The position numbers were made by a program, and so were the translations under genes. Source: Nocardiopsis terrae (GTDB lineage: Bacteria; Actinomycetota; Actinomycetes; Streptosporangiales; Streptosporangiaceae). From it: 64,000 nucleotides of DNA. Below the pieces are notes generated by a model. The model ran no database searches. It was not told where the DNA came from and saw only the letters and a list, made by a program, of their open reading frames with translations. Below are positions 8,571 through 15,418 of the stretch, in pieces; position 1 is the first letter of the stretch; each line of letters starts with the position of its first letter. The stretch spans positions 1-64,000 of the forward strand of contig NZ_BMXJ01000011.1 of NCBI RefSeq assembly GCF_014651695.1. Reading direction: 5' to 3'.

Positions 8571-9383
8571 GTGAGCGAATCGACTTCTGCCTCCATGTCC
8601 GACCCACTGTCCCGGATCGCCGAGCTGCCGGGGGTGAGCGACGCGGTCGCCGAGACTCGGACCCTGGTCGACCGACTGCTGGGGCACCGCATCCTGCGCC
8701 GTCGCAGCAGTGACGTGTCCATGGAGTCCTCGCTGCGCGGCGCGTGCGCGTCCGCGGCGCTGGAGGGCGCCGAGGTCTCGATGGACGAGATCCGCGACGG
8801 GCACGTGTACGACACCAGGATCAAGGGCGCCCTGCGCATCGGCGGTGAGCTGGGGCCCCTGGTGGACACGTGGCCCCAGGCCCCCCGGCAGGTGCTGGCA
8901 CGACTGCACACCCTGGCCGCGGCCGACGCCGTGTCCGCGGACGCGTTGGGCCGGCCCCGCCTGGAGGGTGAACGGGTCGAGGACCCCCTGGACCTGGGCC
9001 CCGCGCCGGGCGCCGCCGCGGCCACCGCCCGCCTCGAGGGCCTGTACGCGCTGTTGGGCTCCCGCACGAAGGTCCCGGCCCTGGTGACCTCGGCGCTGGT
9101 GCACGGTGAGCTGATGGCGATCCGGCCGTTCGGCTGGGGGGACGGGCTGGTGGCCCGAGCCGCCGAGCGGCTGACCCTGATCGAGCGCGGGCTGGACCCC
9201 AAGTCCCTGGTCACCTCCGAACTCGGCCACCAGACCCTGCGGGACGAGTACGGTCCGGCGCTGCGCGGATACATGGGCGGCACCCCCGAGGGCGTCGCCG
9301 AGTGGGTCGTGTACTGCTGCCGCGCGGTGCGGGCGGGCGCCCAGGACTCACTGGCCACCTGCGAGGCGCTCAAACGCGGCTGA
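8571..9383 (+). CDS. Fic-like protein with degenerate motif (often misnamed oxidoreductase)
   Basis: This 270-aa protein has the helical architecture of Fic/Doc proteins. Where true Fic AMP-transferases have HPFx[D/E]GN[G/K]R, this one reads IRPFGWGDGLVARAAER near residues 188-204. The catalytic His and most of the phosphate-binding residues are therefore replaced. Streptomyces relatives beside acs show similar degeneracy (from memory of the family), so this is a lineage feature and not a local mutation. AMPylation activity is doubtful and the role is unknown. I chose GTG 8571; ATG 8595 is an alternative, because neither has a strong ribosome site. A terminator follows at 9533. Confidence 0.7.
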   Translation: MSESTSASMSDPLSRIAELPGVSDAVAETRTLVDRLLGHRILRRRSSDVSMESSLRGACASAALEGAEVSMDEIRDGHVYDTRIKGALRIGGELGPLVDTWPQAPRQVLARLHTLAAADAVSADALGRPRLEGERVEDPLDLGPAPGAAAATARLEGLYALLGSRTKVPALVTSALVHGELMAIRPFGWGDGLVARAAERLTLIERGLDPKSLVTSELGHQTLRDEYGPALRGYMGGTPEGVAEWVVYCCRAVRAGAQDSLATCEALKRG

Positions 9384-9532
9384 CCGAGGCGTGACGGTCG
9401 GGGTAAAGACACCCGAGTTCGCGAAAGTAGTTCATTTACTGACGAGTAGTAACTCGAATTCATATCAGTTCGGTTACGCTTGCCCGTTCCAAATGTTTCC
9501 CGATTGCTTCGTGCAGATGCACGCGCATGGCG

Positions 9533-9566
9533 AACGGCGCCCCGAGCCTCGGCCCGGGGCGCCGTT
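9533..9566 (+). terminator. Terminator after the Fic-like gene
   Basis: AACGGCGCCCCG (9533-9544) pairs perfectly with CGGGGCGCCGTT (9555-9566) across a 10-nt loop. Confidence 0.7.
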
Positions 9567-9616
9567 TCCGGCTCGCAGGAGCGGGTTAGCAAGCGCCACT
9601 ATCTCTAGTCCGGCCT

Positions 9617-9635
9617 GGTGAAACCCGGTTTCACC
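9617..9635. repeat. Perfect 9+9 inverted repeat
   Basis: GGTGAAACC-C-GGTTTCACC is a perfect inverted repeat with a one-base centre. The size and symmetry suit a dimeric repressor operator better than an RNA hairpin. No gene starts immediately beside it. Confidence 0.5.
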
Positions 9636-10286
9636 GGACCTGGACAGGCCCTACGGGGCCCAGTGGAGCGTGGGTTCCCGTCCTCCGTGTCGGGGTGGGT
9701 CTCAGCCACCAGTTGCTTTCTTTCTACGCTGACGACCCTTCTGCGAAAAGGTGGTTGGCCGAAGTTTTTCTGTTGGATTCCCGAACCCATACACGGGGTT
9801 GCGTGGTAACGTCTGGCCAGGAGCCGAGCGAAGGGCCGACAGCACCGGGTTCCACCTTTACAGGCGGATGCGGACATTGCGCCCTAAGGACGGAACCGCC
9901 GTCGTCACTTCGCGGGAAGTACGAACCCTGCGCCCCGTAGGAGAGCGCGCGGGTTCGGACGGTCGCTCCCGAAGGTCCCTCCCAGAAGAGCGGATCCGGC
10001 CTGTCCCCCCGAGGCCGGAACCGGACGGCCCCCAGTTCCCCCTGCGGGGCCCGTCCGAGGTCATCCGCTCCGCCCCGCCTGACGGGCCGGGACACACGAC
10101 AGCCCCCGTACGTGTGTCCCGCCCGCCGGGTGCGGACGCCCCCTCATCCCCCTCGCGGTGTCCGCCTCCACCCGACGGAGTCGTGCACGGGCACGGAGTT
10201 ATCCACAGGTCAGGACTGAGGCTTCCGCCTCGGCTCCGGTTCGGCGAAGGTCGAAAGGGCAGGTTCCCGCCCTCCCCGGAGGCCCG
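9636..10286. other. Long non-coding stretch before the tad genes
   Basis: No convincing gene is found on either strand; the open frames here have composition unlike real proteins. A DnaA-box-like TTATCCACA lies at 10199-10207, and the cpaE ribosome site ends the region. The AT-richer part at 9420-9500, before this stretch, may hold a promoter. Confidence 0.4.
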
Positions 10287-11375
10287 ATGGACATCCCGCA
10301 GCACCCCCTGATCGCCACCGCCGACCCCGCCCTCCTCGACGACCTCGTCCGGCTCGCCGCGGCGGCCGCCACCGAGGTCACGATCGCCTCCGACCCGGAA
10401 CAGGCCCTGCGTGCCTGGGGCCGCGCCCCGCTCGTAGTGGTCGGCCGCGACCTGGAGCGCACCCTCCGCTCCGCGAATCCCCCGCCGCACCCCCGCGTGG
10501 CCGTCGTCGCCCGGGCCGGGACGCCCCCGGCCCGGGCCGACGGGGCCCGCCCGGGACGGAACGAGACCTCCTCCGCCTACCTGCTCCCCCGGGACGAGGC
10601 CGCCCTCGTCAACCTGTTCGCCTCCCTCTCCGAGCACCATCCCGCGCCGTTCGTGTCCGTCGTCGGCGGCCGGGGCGGGGCCGGAGCCAGCCTCCTCGCC
10701 GTCGCCCTCTCCCTCGCCGGTGACCGGGCCGGACGGGCCACCGCCCTGCTCGACGCCGACCCACTGGGGTGCGGGCCCGACATCTACCTGGGCTGCGACC
10801 ACACCGCGGCGGACCCCAGGACCGGCTGGGACGACCTGCTCCGTCAGCGGGGCCGGATGCCCTGGCGGACCCTGCGCGAAGGGCTGCCCAAGGTCGGCAG
10901 GGTGGACGTGCTGACCTGGGCCCGGGGCGGCGGTGCCGACCAGGGCCGCCCGCTCCCCGTCAGTGCCGTCCGCTCCGTCCTCACCTCCGCCCGCCGGGGC
11001 GCCGAACTGGTGGTGGCCGACCTCCCCAGATCCTTCGACCCCGGCACCACGGCCCTGCTCAACCACTCCGACCTCGTGCTCGTGGTGGTACCCGCGGACG
11101 TGTACTCCGTGGTGTCCGCCGCACGCATGGCCCCTCGGATCGGGCAGGAGGCCGACCGGGTACGCGTCGTGGTGCGCGGAGCCCGGGGCGGCCTGTCCAC
11201 CGAGGTCGTCGCGAAGAGCCTGGGGTTGGAACTCGGCGCCGACCTGCCCTCGGAACCGGGCCTGTCCCGGACGCTGAGGGTCGGCGACGTCCCGGCCCGG
11301 AACCCCCGGACCCCGCTGGCCCGGTACGCCGACCGTGTCGTGGGAGCCCTGGTCGGCGCACGGAGGAGCCGGTGA
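10287..11375 (+). CDS. CpaE/Ssd-like P-loop protein of the tad locus
   Basis: This 362-aa protein has an N-terminal receiver-like region (about 1-115) followed by a MinD/ParA-fold ATPase-like domain. The loop that should be a deviant Walker A reads VVGGRGGAGASLLAVAL, so both lysines of KGGxGK[ST] are missing. This agrees with the actinobacterial CpaE-homologue family (Ssd in mycobacteria), where nucleotide hydrolysis is uncertain. CpaE/TadZ proteins place the pilus machine at the membrane, often at the pole. The start at ATG 10287 is preceded by GGAGG. The gene overlaps tadA by GTGA, so they form one operon. Confidence 0.85.
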   Translation: MDIPQHPLIATADPALLDDLVRLAAAAATEVTIASDPEQALRAWGRAPLVVVGRDLERTLRSANPPPHPRVAVVARAGTPPARADGARPGRNETSSAYLLPRDEAALVNLFASLSEHHPAPFVSVVGGRGGAGASLLAVALSLAGDRAGRATALLDADPLGCGPDIYLGCDHTAADPRTGWDDLLRQRGRMPWRTLREGLPKVGRVDVLTWARGGGADQGRPLPVSAVRSVLTSARRGAELVVADLPRSFDPGTTALLNHSDLVLVVVPADVYSVVSAARMAPRIGQEADRVRVVVRGARGGLSTEVVAKSLGLELGADLPSEPGLSRTLRVGDVPARNPRTPLARYADRVVGALVGARRSR

Positions 11376-12724
11376 GCGGAGCGGGAGTGACGCTTTGGGA
11401 CCGCCTGGCCAACCGGGCCCGGCCGAAGGCTCCGGGGGAACCCCCGGGCGGGCCGGACCACGGCCGGTCCTCCAGCCGGGACGGGAGCCTCCGGGGAGCG
11501 GGGGCGGACTCCCCCGTCCGCCTCCCCGGAACGGGTTCTGCGCAGACCACCGTTCCGGTCGCCCGCCGTGGGGAGAACGCCGTGCTGGAAAGGGTCCGCG
11601 ACCAGTTCGTGGCCACCGGCACCCGGGTGACCCCGGCCAACGTCGCGACCGCGATCCGCTCCGAGGGCGGGGCCCTGGGAGACAGCGAACTGCTCGCCAT
11701 GACCCGCAGACTGGCCGCTGACCTGTCCGGGGCCGGGCCGCTGGAGGAACTGCTGACCGCGGATGTCACCGACGTCCTGGTCAACGGCCCTGACCAGGTC
11801 TGGGTGGACTCCGGGGAGGGGCTGCACCGGGTCCGGGACGTGCTCTTCGGCTCGGCCGAGGAGGTACGGCGGCTGGCCCAGCGCCTGGCCTTCCAAGCGG
11901 GACGACGCCTGGACGCGGCCGCGCCGTACGTGGACGCCCGGCTGCCGAACGGGGCCCGGTTGCACGCCGTGCTGCCGCCGATCGCACCCGGAGGCGCCTG
12001 CATCTCGCTGCGGATGCCGCCGAGGAGGGTGTTCGGGCTGGACCGGCTGACCGCCTGCGGGACCCTGACCCGTTCCGGGGCCGACCTGTTGCGCTCCCTG
12101 GTCGCCCACCGGGTGCCGTTCCTGGTCAGCGGCGGAACCGGAACCGGGAAGACCACCCTGCTCTCCTCGTTGCTGTCGCTGGTGCACCCGCGGGAGCGGA
12201 TCGTGCTCGCGGAGGACTCACCCGAGCTGCGCCCCGAGCACCCGCACGTGGTGCGGCTCCAGACCCGCCCCGCCAACATCGAGGGCAGCGGGGAGGTCTC
12301 GTTGGAGACGCTGGTCCGCCAGGGGCTGCGGATGCGCCCGGACCGGCTGGTGGTCGGCGAGGCGCGGGGACCGGAGATCGTGTCGTTGCTGGCGGCTCTC
12401 AACACGGGGCACGAGGGCGGCGCGGGGACCCTGCACGCCAACGGGGCGGAGGACGTACCCGCCCGGGTGGAGGCGATGGGCTGCGCCGCCGGACTCGGCC
12501 GGGGCGCGGTGCACAGCCAGCTCGCGGCCACCCGGGTCCTGGTGGTGCACCTGGTCCGGGACGGCCGGGGACGCCGCCTGTCCGAGGTCCGGGTCCTGCG
12601 CCGGGAGCCCTCCGGGTTGGTGCGGGCGGTACCGGCGGTGGCCTTCACCCCGGACGGCCGCCGACACGAGTACCCGGGGGCGGAGGAGGTGGCCGCCCGC
12701 CTGGGCCGGGGGTGGCGCCGGTGA
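11372..12724 (+). CDS. tadA: TadA/CpaF-type secretion ATPase
   Basis: This 450-aa protein is the hexameric motor ATPase of Flp/Tad pili. Residues 1-70 are low-complexity Gly/Pro/Ser. The core has a Walker A SGGTGTGKTTLLSSLLS, an Asp box around LAEDSPELRPEHPHVV, the Walker B-region MRPDRLVVGEARGPE, and the HANGAED His box, all in the family order. It matches the 'helicase/secretion neighbourhood' ATPase. The GTG start overlaps the cpaE stop and has GGAGG five bases upstream. Its stop overlaps the tadB GTG in the same way, giving tight coupling along cpaE-tadA-tadB. Confidence 0.93.
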   Translation: MSGAGVTLWDRLANRARPKAPGEPPGGPDHGRSSSRDGSLRGAGADSPVRLPGTGSAQTTVPVARRGENAVLERVRDQFVATGTRVTPANVATAIRSEGGALGDSELLAMTRRLAADLSGAGPLEELLTADVTDVLVNGPDQVWVDSGEGLHRVRDVLFGSAEEVRRLAQRLAFQAGRRLDAAAPYVDARLPNGARLHAVLPPIAPGGACISLRMPPRRVFGLDRLTACGTLTRSGADLLRSLVAHRVPFLVSGGTGTGKTTLLSSLLSLVHPRERIVLAEDSPELRPEHPHVVRLQTRPANIEGSGEVSLETLVRQGLRMRPDRLVVGEARGPEIVSLLAALNTGHEGGAGTLHANGAEDVPARVEAMGCAAGLGRGAVHSQLAATRVLVVHLVRDGRGRRLSEVRVLRREPSGLVRAVPAVAFTPDGRRHEYPGAEEVAARLGRGWRR

Positions 12725-13383
12725 TCCTCCTCGTGGTGCTCACGGCGGCCGCGACCCTGCTCTGGTCGGTTCCCCGCAGCGGCCGCCGACGGCTGTCCGC
12801 GGTGTTCCCCCGCGAACCGCGCCGCCCGAACCCCCGGCCCTCGCTCGGTGACCTTCTCGCGCGCAGGAACGAGGGGGCCGAGAGGCGGCGGTCCGTGATC
12901 GTGCTGTGCCGGGTCATGGCGGCCGAGCTCCGGTCCGGGCAGCCTCCCGAACTGGCTTTGCGGGTCGCGGCCCTGGAGGCCGGCCCCCTGGTCGGTGAGG
13001 TGTCGGACGCGGGGTCACTGCGCAGGGAGGCCGACCGGGACGAGGACCTGTGGTCCCTGTCCTGTCTGGCGGTGTGCTGGGAGGTGGCGGCGGAGACCGG
13101 TGCGGGGATGGCCGGGGTGGTGGACGCGTTGGCGGTCAGCCTGACCGAGCGGGAGGAACAGCGGGCCGAGGCGTCCGCCAGGGCCACGGGGCCGCGGACC
13201 ACCGCGCTGGTGTTGGTCGGGCTCCCCGTTCTCGGGACGGCGATGTCGGCGGGGCTGGGCGGGTCACCGCTGGCCTTCCTGTTCACCACGCCGCTGGGGC
13301 TGCTGTGTCTGGGACTCGGTGTGCTGCTTGATCTGGTGGGCGCCTGGTGGACCCTGCGTATGGTCCGGGGCGCGGTGGCCTGA
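12721..13383 (+). CDS. tadB: TadB-like inner-membrane platform protein
   Basis: This 220-aa type II secretion F-domain protein has a hydrophobic N-terminal helix (1-20), a cytoplasmic helical T2SF domain (ELRSGQPPELALRV, then AETGAGMAGVVDALAVSLTE), and two C-terminal membrane helices near 160-210. With TadC it forms the platform that TadA drives. The start is taken at the GTG overlapping the tadA stop (GTGA); a GTG three codons earlier is possible. It is short for TadB but typical of the actinobacterial version. Confidence 0.85.
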   Translation: MILLVVLTAAATLLWSVPRSGRRRLSAVFPREPRRPNPRPSLGDLLARRNEGAERRRSVIVLCRVMAAELRSGQPPELALRVAALEAGPLVGEVSDAGSLRREADRDEDLWSLSCLAVCWEVAAETGAGMAGVVDALAVSLTEREEQRAEASARATGPRTTALVLVGLPVLGTAMSAGLGGSPLAFLFTTPLGLLCLGLGVLLDLVGAWWTLRMVRGAVA

Positions 13384-13396
13384 GGAGGGGCTGGGA

Positions 13397-14128
13397 ATGT
13401 TCTTCGAGGCGATGGCGGTGCTGTGTGCGGTGGCCGCCGTGTGGATCGGGCCGACCCGGACGCCGGGACGGTCCGTTCCGCCACGGACCGTGTCGGGAGG
13501 TTCCTCCGCGGGGGAGCCAGCGCCCCGGTGGCGGCCGACAGTACTCGGGCTCCGAACCCTGGCCGGGGTCTTTGCCACGGTCCTGGCGGTGGCCCTGTTC
13601 GGCCCCGTGGGCGGGTGCGCCGTGCTCGGCGGCGGCGCCCTCCTGTGGTGGCGGGCCCGGCGGGCCCGCCAGGGGACCGGGCGGCTGCCGATCACCGACG
13701 ACCTTCCGGTGCTCATCGGGCTGATCGCCTCGGGGATCCGGGCCGGAGCGACCGTACCGGCCTGCCTGTCCGCGGTCTCCGGAGCCGCACGCGGCGGACT
13801 GGGGACCGAACTGGCCGCGGTCTCCGAACGGTTGCGGTTGGGCGCCGATCCGCTCCCCTCCTGGGAGCGGTCGGCCCTGCCCGAACCCCTGGTGGCGGTC
13901 GGCCGTGACCTGGCCCGTGCCGCCGACACCGGAGCACCGGTGGCGGACCTGCTCGACCGGCACGCGATCGACCTGCGGCGGCGACTCCGCGCGAGGGCCA
14001 CCGCACGGATCGAGCGCCTGGCGGTGCTGGTCGTCGCACCCCTGGGCCTGTGCTTCCTGCCCGCCTTCGTCCTGATCGGGGTGGTGCCGATGGCCGCCGA
14101 ACTCCTCATCTCGGCCCTGGGGCGTTAG
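13397..14128 (+). CDS. tadC: TadC-like inner-membrane platform protein
   Basis: This 243-aa second T2SF protein has an N-terminal helix (MFFEAMAVLCAVAAVWIG), a membrane segment around 55-80, and the T2SF motif region LIGLIASGIRAGATVPACLSA followed by AARAADTGAPVADLLDRHA-like sequence. It ends in a hydrophobic pair (LAVLVVAPLGLCFLPAFVLIGVVP). The ATG has AGGAGG eight bases upstream, starting right at the tadB stop. It is the last gene on this strand; the pilin genes face it from the other side of the palindrome at 14262. Confidence 0.85.
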   Translation: MFFEAMAVLCAVAAVWIGPTRTPGRSVPPRTVSGGSSAGEPAPRWRPTVLGLRTLAGVFATVLAVALFGPVGGCAVLGGGALLWWRARRARQGTGRLPITDDLPVLIGLIASGIRAGATVPACLSAVSGAARGGLGTELAAVSERLRLGADPLPSWERSALPEPLVAVGRDLARAADTGAPVADLLDRHAIDLRRRLRARATARIERLAVLVVAPLGLCFLPAFVLIGVVPMAAELLISALGR

Positions 14129-14261
14129 AACGTGATCCCGGCCCTGCGGCGTTGGGGCGTGTTCTGAGTTCGAGCAGGGTCCTGGCACTCCAGGAGCTCG
14201 GCCATCGGTCTGCCTCACGGACACGGCCGGTGGACGGCGCCTTCCACCCCCGTATACCCCT

Positions 14262-14321
14262 CGTGATCTTGCTACCAGGGGCAAGTTCGGCGCCGAAGTT
14301 GCCCCTGGTAGCAAGATCACG
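14262..14321. terminator. Perfect 60-bp palindromic hairpin between converging tad halves
   Basis: The arms 14262-14284 and 14299-14321 are perfect 23-base inverted copies. The 14-base centre itself contains a 12-base palindrome (TTCGGCGCCGAA). It sits between the tadC stop and the tadE-like stop, so it could terminate both transcripts. Its length and perfection exceed other terminators in the window, so it may also be a dispersed repeat. Confidence 0.8.
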
Positions 14322-14368
14322 GCGGAAAAGGGCCCCGGACACGCCCCGGGCACTCACCGGGCGGGGGT

Positions 14369-14740
14369 TCATGGCCCCTGCCCGGTGATGTCCCCGGGGA
14401 TGCCGTGGGCGGGCCCGGCCCGGGACCGGGCCCGGACGGTGCTCGGCAGCACCGTCGAGGGGAGCGTGACCGTCACCGAGACGGTGTGGCCGCTCAGTCC
14501 GCAGCTTCCCAGCGCGGCCCCGTTGGCTTCGGCGGTACTGCGGGCCGCCGCGCAGGCGGCCCGGGTCCCCTGGTGGGCCCGGGCCGCAGCCGCGAGGGCG
14601 GCGAGGTCGGCGGCGGTCCCCGCACGGTCCCGCTCGAGGCGGGCCGCGGCCGTGAGGAGCACCGCGTAGGTGACGAACCACAGCAGCAGGCACAGTGAGA
14701 CCCACCAGACGGTGGCCGAACCCGCGTCCCCGCGCCTCAC
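14369..14740 (-). CDS. TadE-like pseudopilin of the helicase/secretion neighbourhood
   Basis: This 123-aa protein begins with GDAGSATVWWVSLCLLLWFVTYAVLLTAA, a short leader followed by one long hydrophobic helix as in minor pilins. The Glu expected at +5 after the Gly is replaced by Trp, as usual for the Rv3654c-like family. The rest is Ala-rich with a Cys pair (RAACAAARST, GSCGLSGH) that could form a disulfide outside the membrane. The GTG start overlaps the stop of the TadE gene (GTGA). It is the last gene of the minus-strand pilin unit. Confidence 0.75.
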   Translation of the reverse strand: MRRGDAGSATVWWVSLCLLLWFVTYAVLLTAAARLERDRAGTAADLAALAAAARAHQGTRAACAAARSTAEANGAALGSCGLSGHTVSVTVTLPSTVLPSTVRARSRAGPAHGIPGDITGQGP

Positions 14741-15093
14741 CGCCCCGGTTCCAGGGGGACGGCCGCGCTGCCGTCAGCGGTCAGCGGCGGGGTGCGGAGC
14801 GGGCCGATCCGCAGTTCGACCCGGACGGTGACCCGCGCCATGCCGCCGGACTCGGACAGTTGGACCCGGGCACCGCCCGGTGCGGCGGTGAGGGCGAGGG
14901 AACGGGCGTGCCCGGGCGGTTCCCCCCGGGCCAGGGCCCGGGCCCCGATCCGGGCGGCGTCGGCACAGGAGAGCTGTGCTGCCGCCGCGCCCACCGCGCC
15001 GAGGGCGACGGCCAGCACGAGCAGCAGCGAGGGGAGTACCATCGCGGCCTCCATCGTCACCGAGCCGCGGTCAGCTGCCGGAGCGGAGCGCAT
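14737..15093 (-). CDS. TadE family minor pilin
   Basis: This 118-aa protein has the sequence G-SVTMEAAMVLPSLLLVLAVALG, a prepilin-like cleavage site with Glu at +5 followed by a hydrophobic helix, which matches TadE pseudopilins. The C-terminal part is a small beta-rich extracellular domain. The ATG at 15093 overlaps the end of the pilin gene by about 23 bases in another frame. Its stop overlaps the next gene, so all three are coupled. TadE proteins are minor pilins processed by the prepilin peptidase, which is not encoded in this window. Confidence 0.8.
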   Translation of the reverse strand: MRSAPAADRGSVTMEAAMVLPSLLLVLAVALGAVGAAAAQLSCADAARIGARALARGEPPGHARSLALTAAPGGARVQLSESGGMARVTVRVELRIGPLRTPPLTADGSAAVPLEPGR

Positions 15094-15259
15094 CGACGAT
15101 GATCGAGGTGAGGGCGTCGGTGACGGTGTCCCCCGTGACGACGAGGTAGAGGACCCCCGCGAGGGCGACCGCGGCCACGGTGCCCACGGCGTACTCTGCG
15201 GTGCTCATGCCGCGGTCGTCGGCGCGGGCGGGTGAGTTCGGGCACGGGAAAGAGAACAT
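15071..15259 (-). CDS. Flp-type major pilin (DUF4244)
   Basis: This 62-aa protein has a 17-residue leader ending ADDRG, then MSTAEYAVGTVAAVALAGVLY. That gives the Flp signature G|xxxxEY (Glu +5, Tyr +6) followed by the assembly helix, the DUF4244 pattern of actinobacterial tad loci. I chose ATG 15259 because it supplies the leader needed for prepilin peptidase; ATG 15208 would start at the mature end. The ribosome site is weak. It lies 160 bases below the helicase stop on the same strand. Confidence 0.82.
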   Translation of the reverse strand: MFSFPCPNSPARADDRGMSTAEYAVGTVAAVALAGVLYLVVTGDTVTDALTSIIVDALRSGS

Positions 15260-15418
15260 GGGACCGCCCGGACGTCCGGGCGGATGTGGTTCCGCCCCGG
15301 TCCCTCCAGGTTGGGCCGTCACCGGCCGGGAGGGAAGTGGCCGCCCCCAGCCTGTGGACAACCAGGCGCCGGAGCGCCGCGCACGGCGGACACCGGGCCT
15401 CACCCGACGTCTCCGCTA

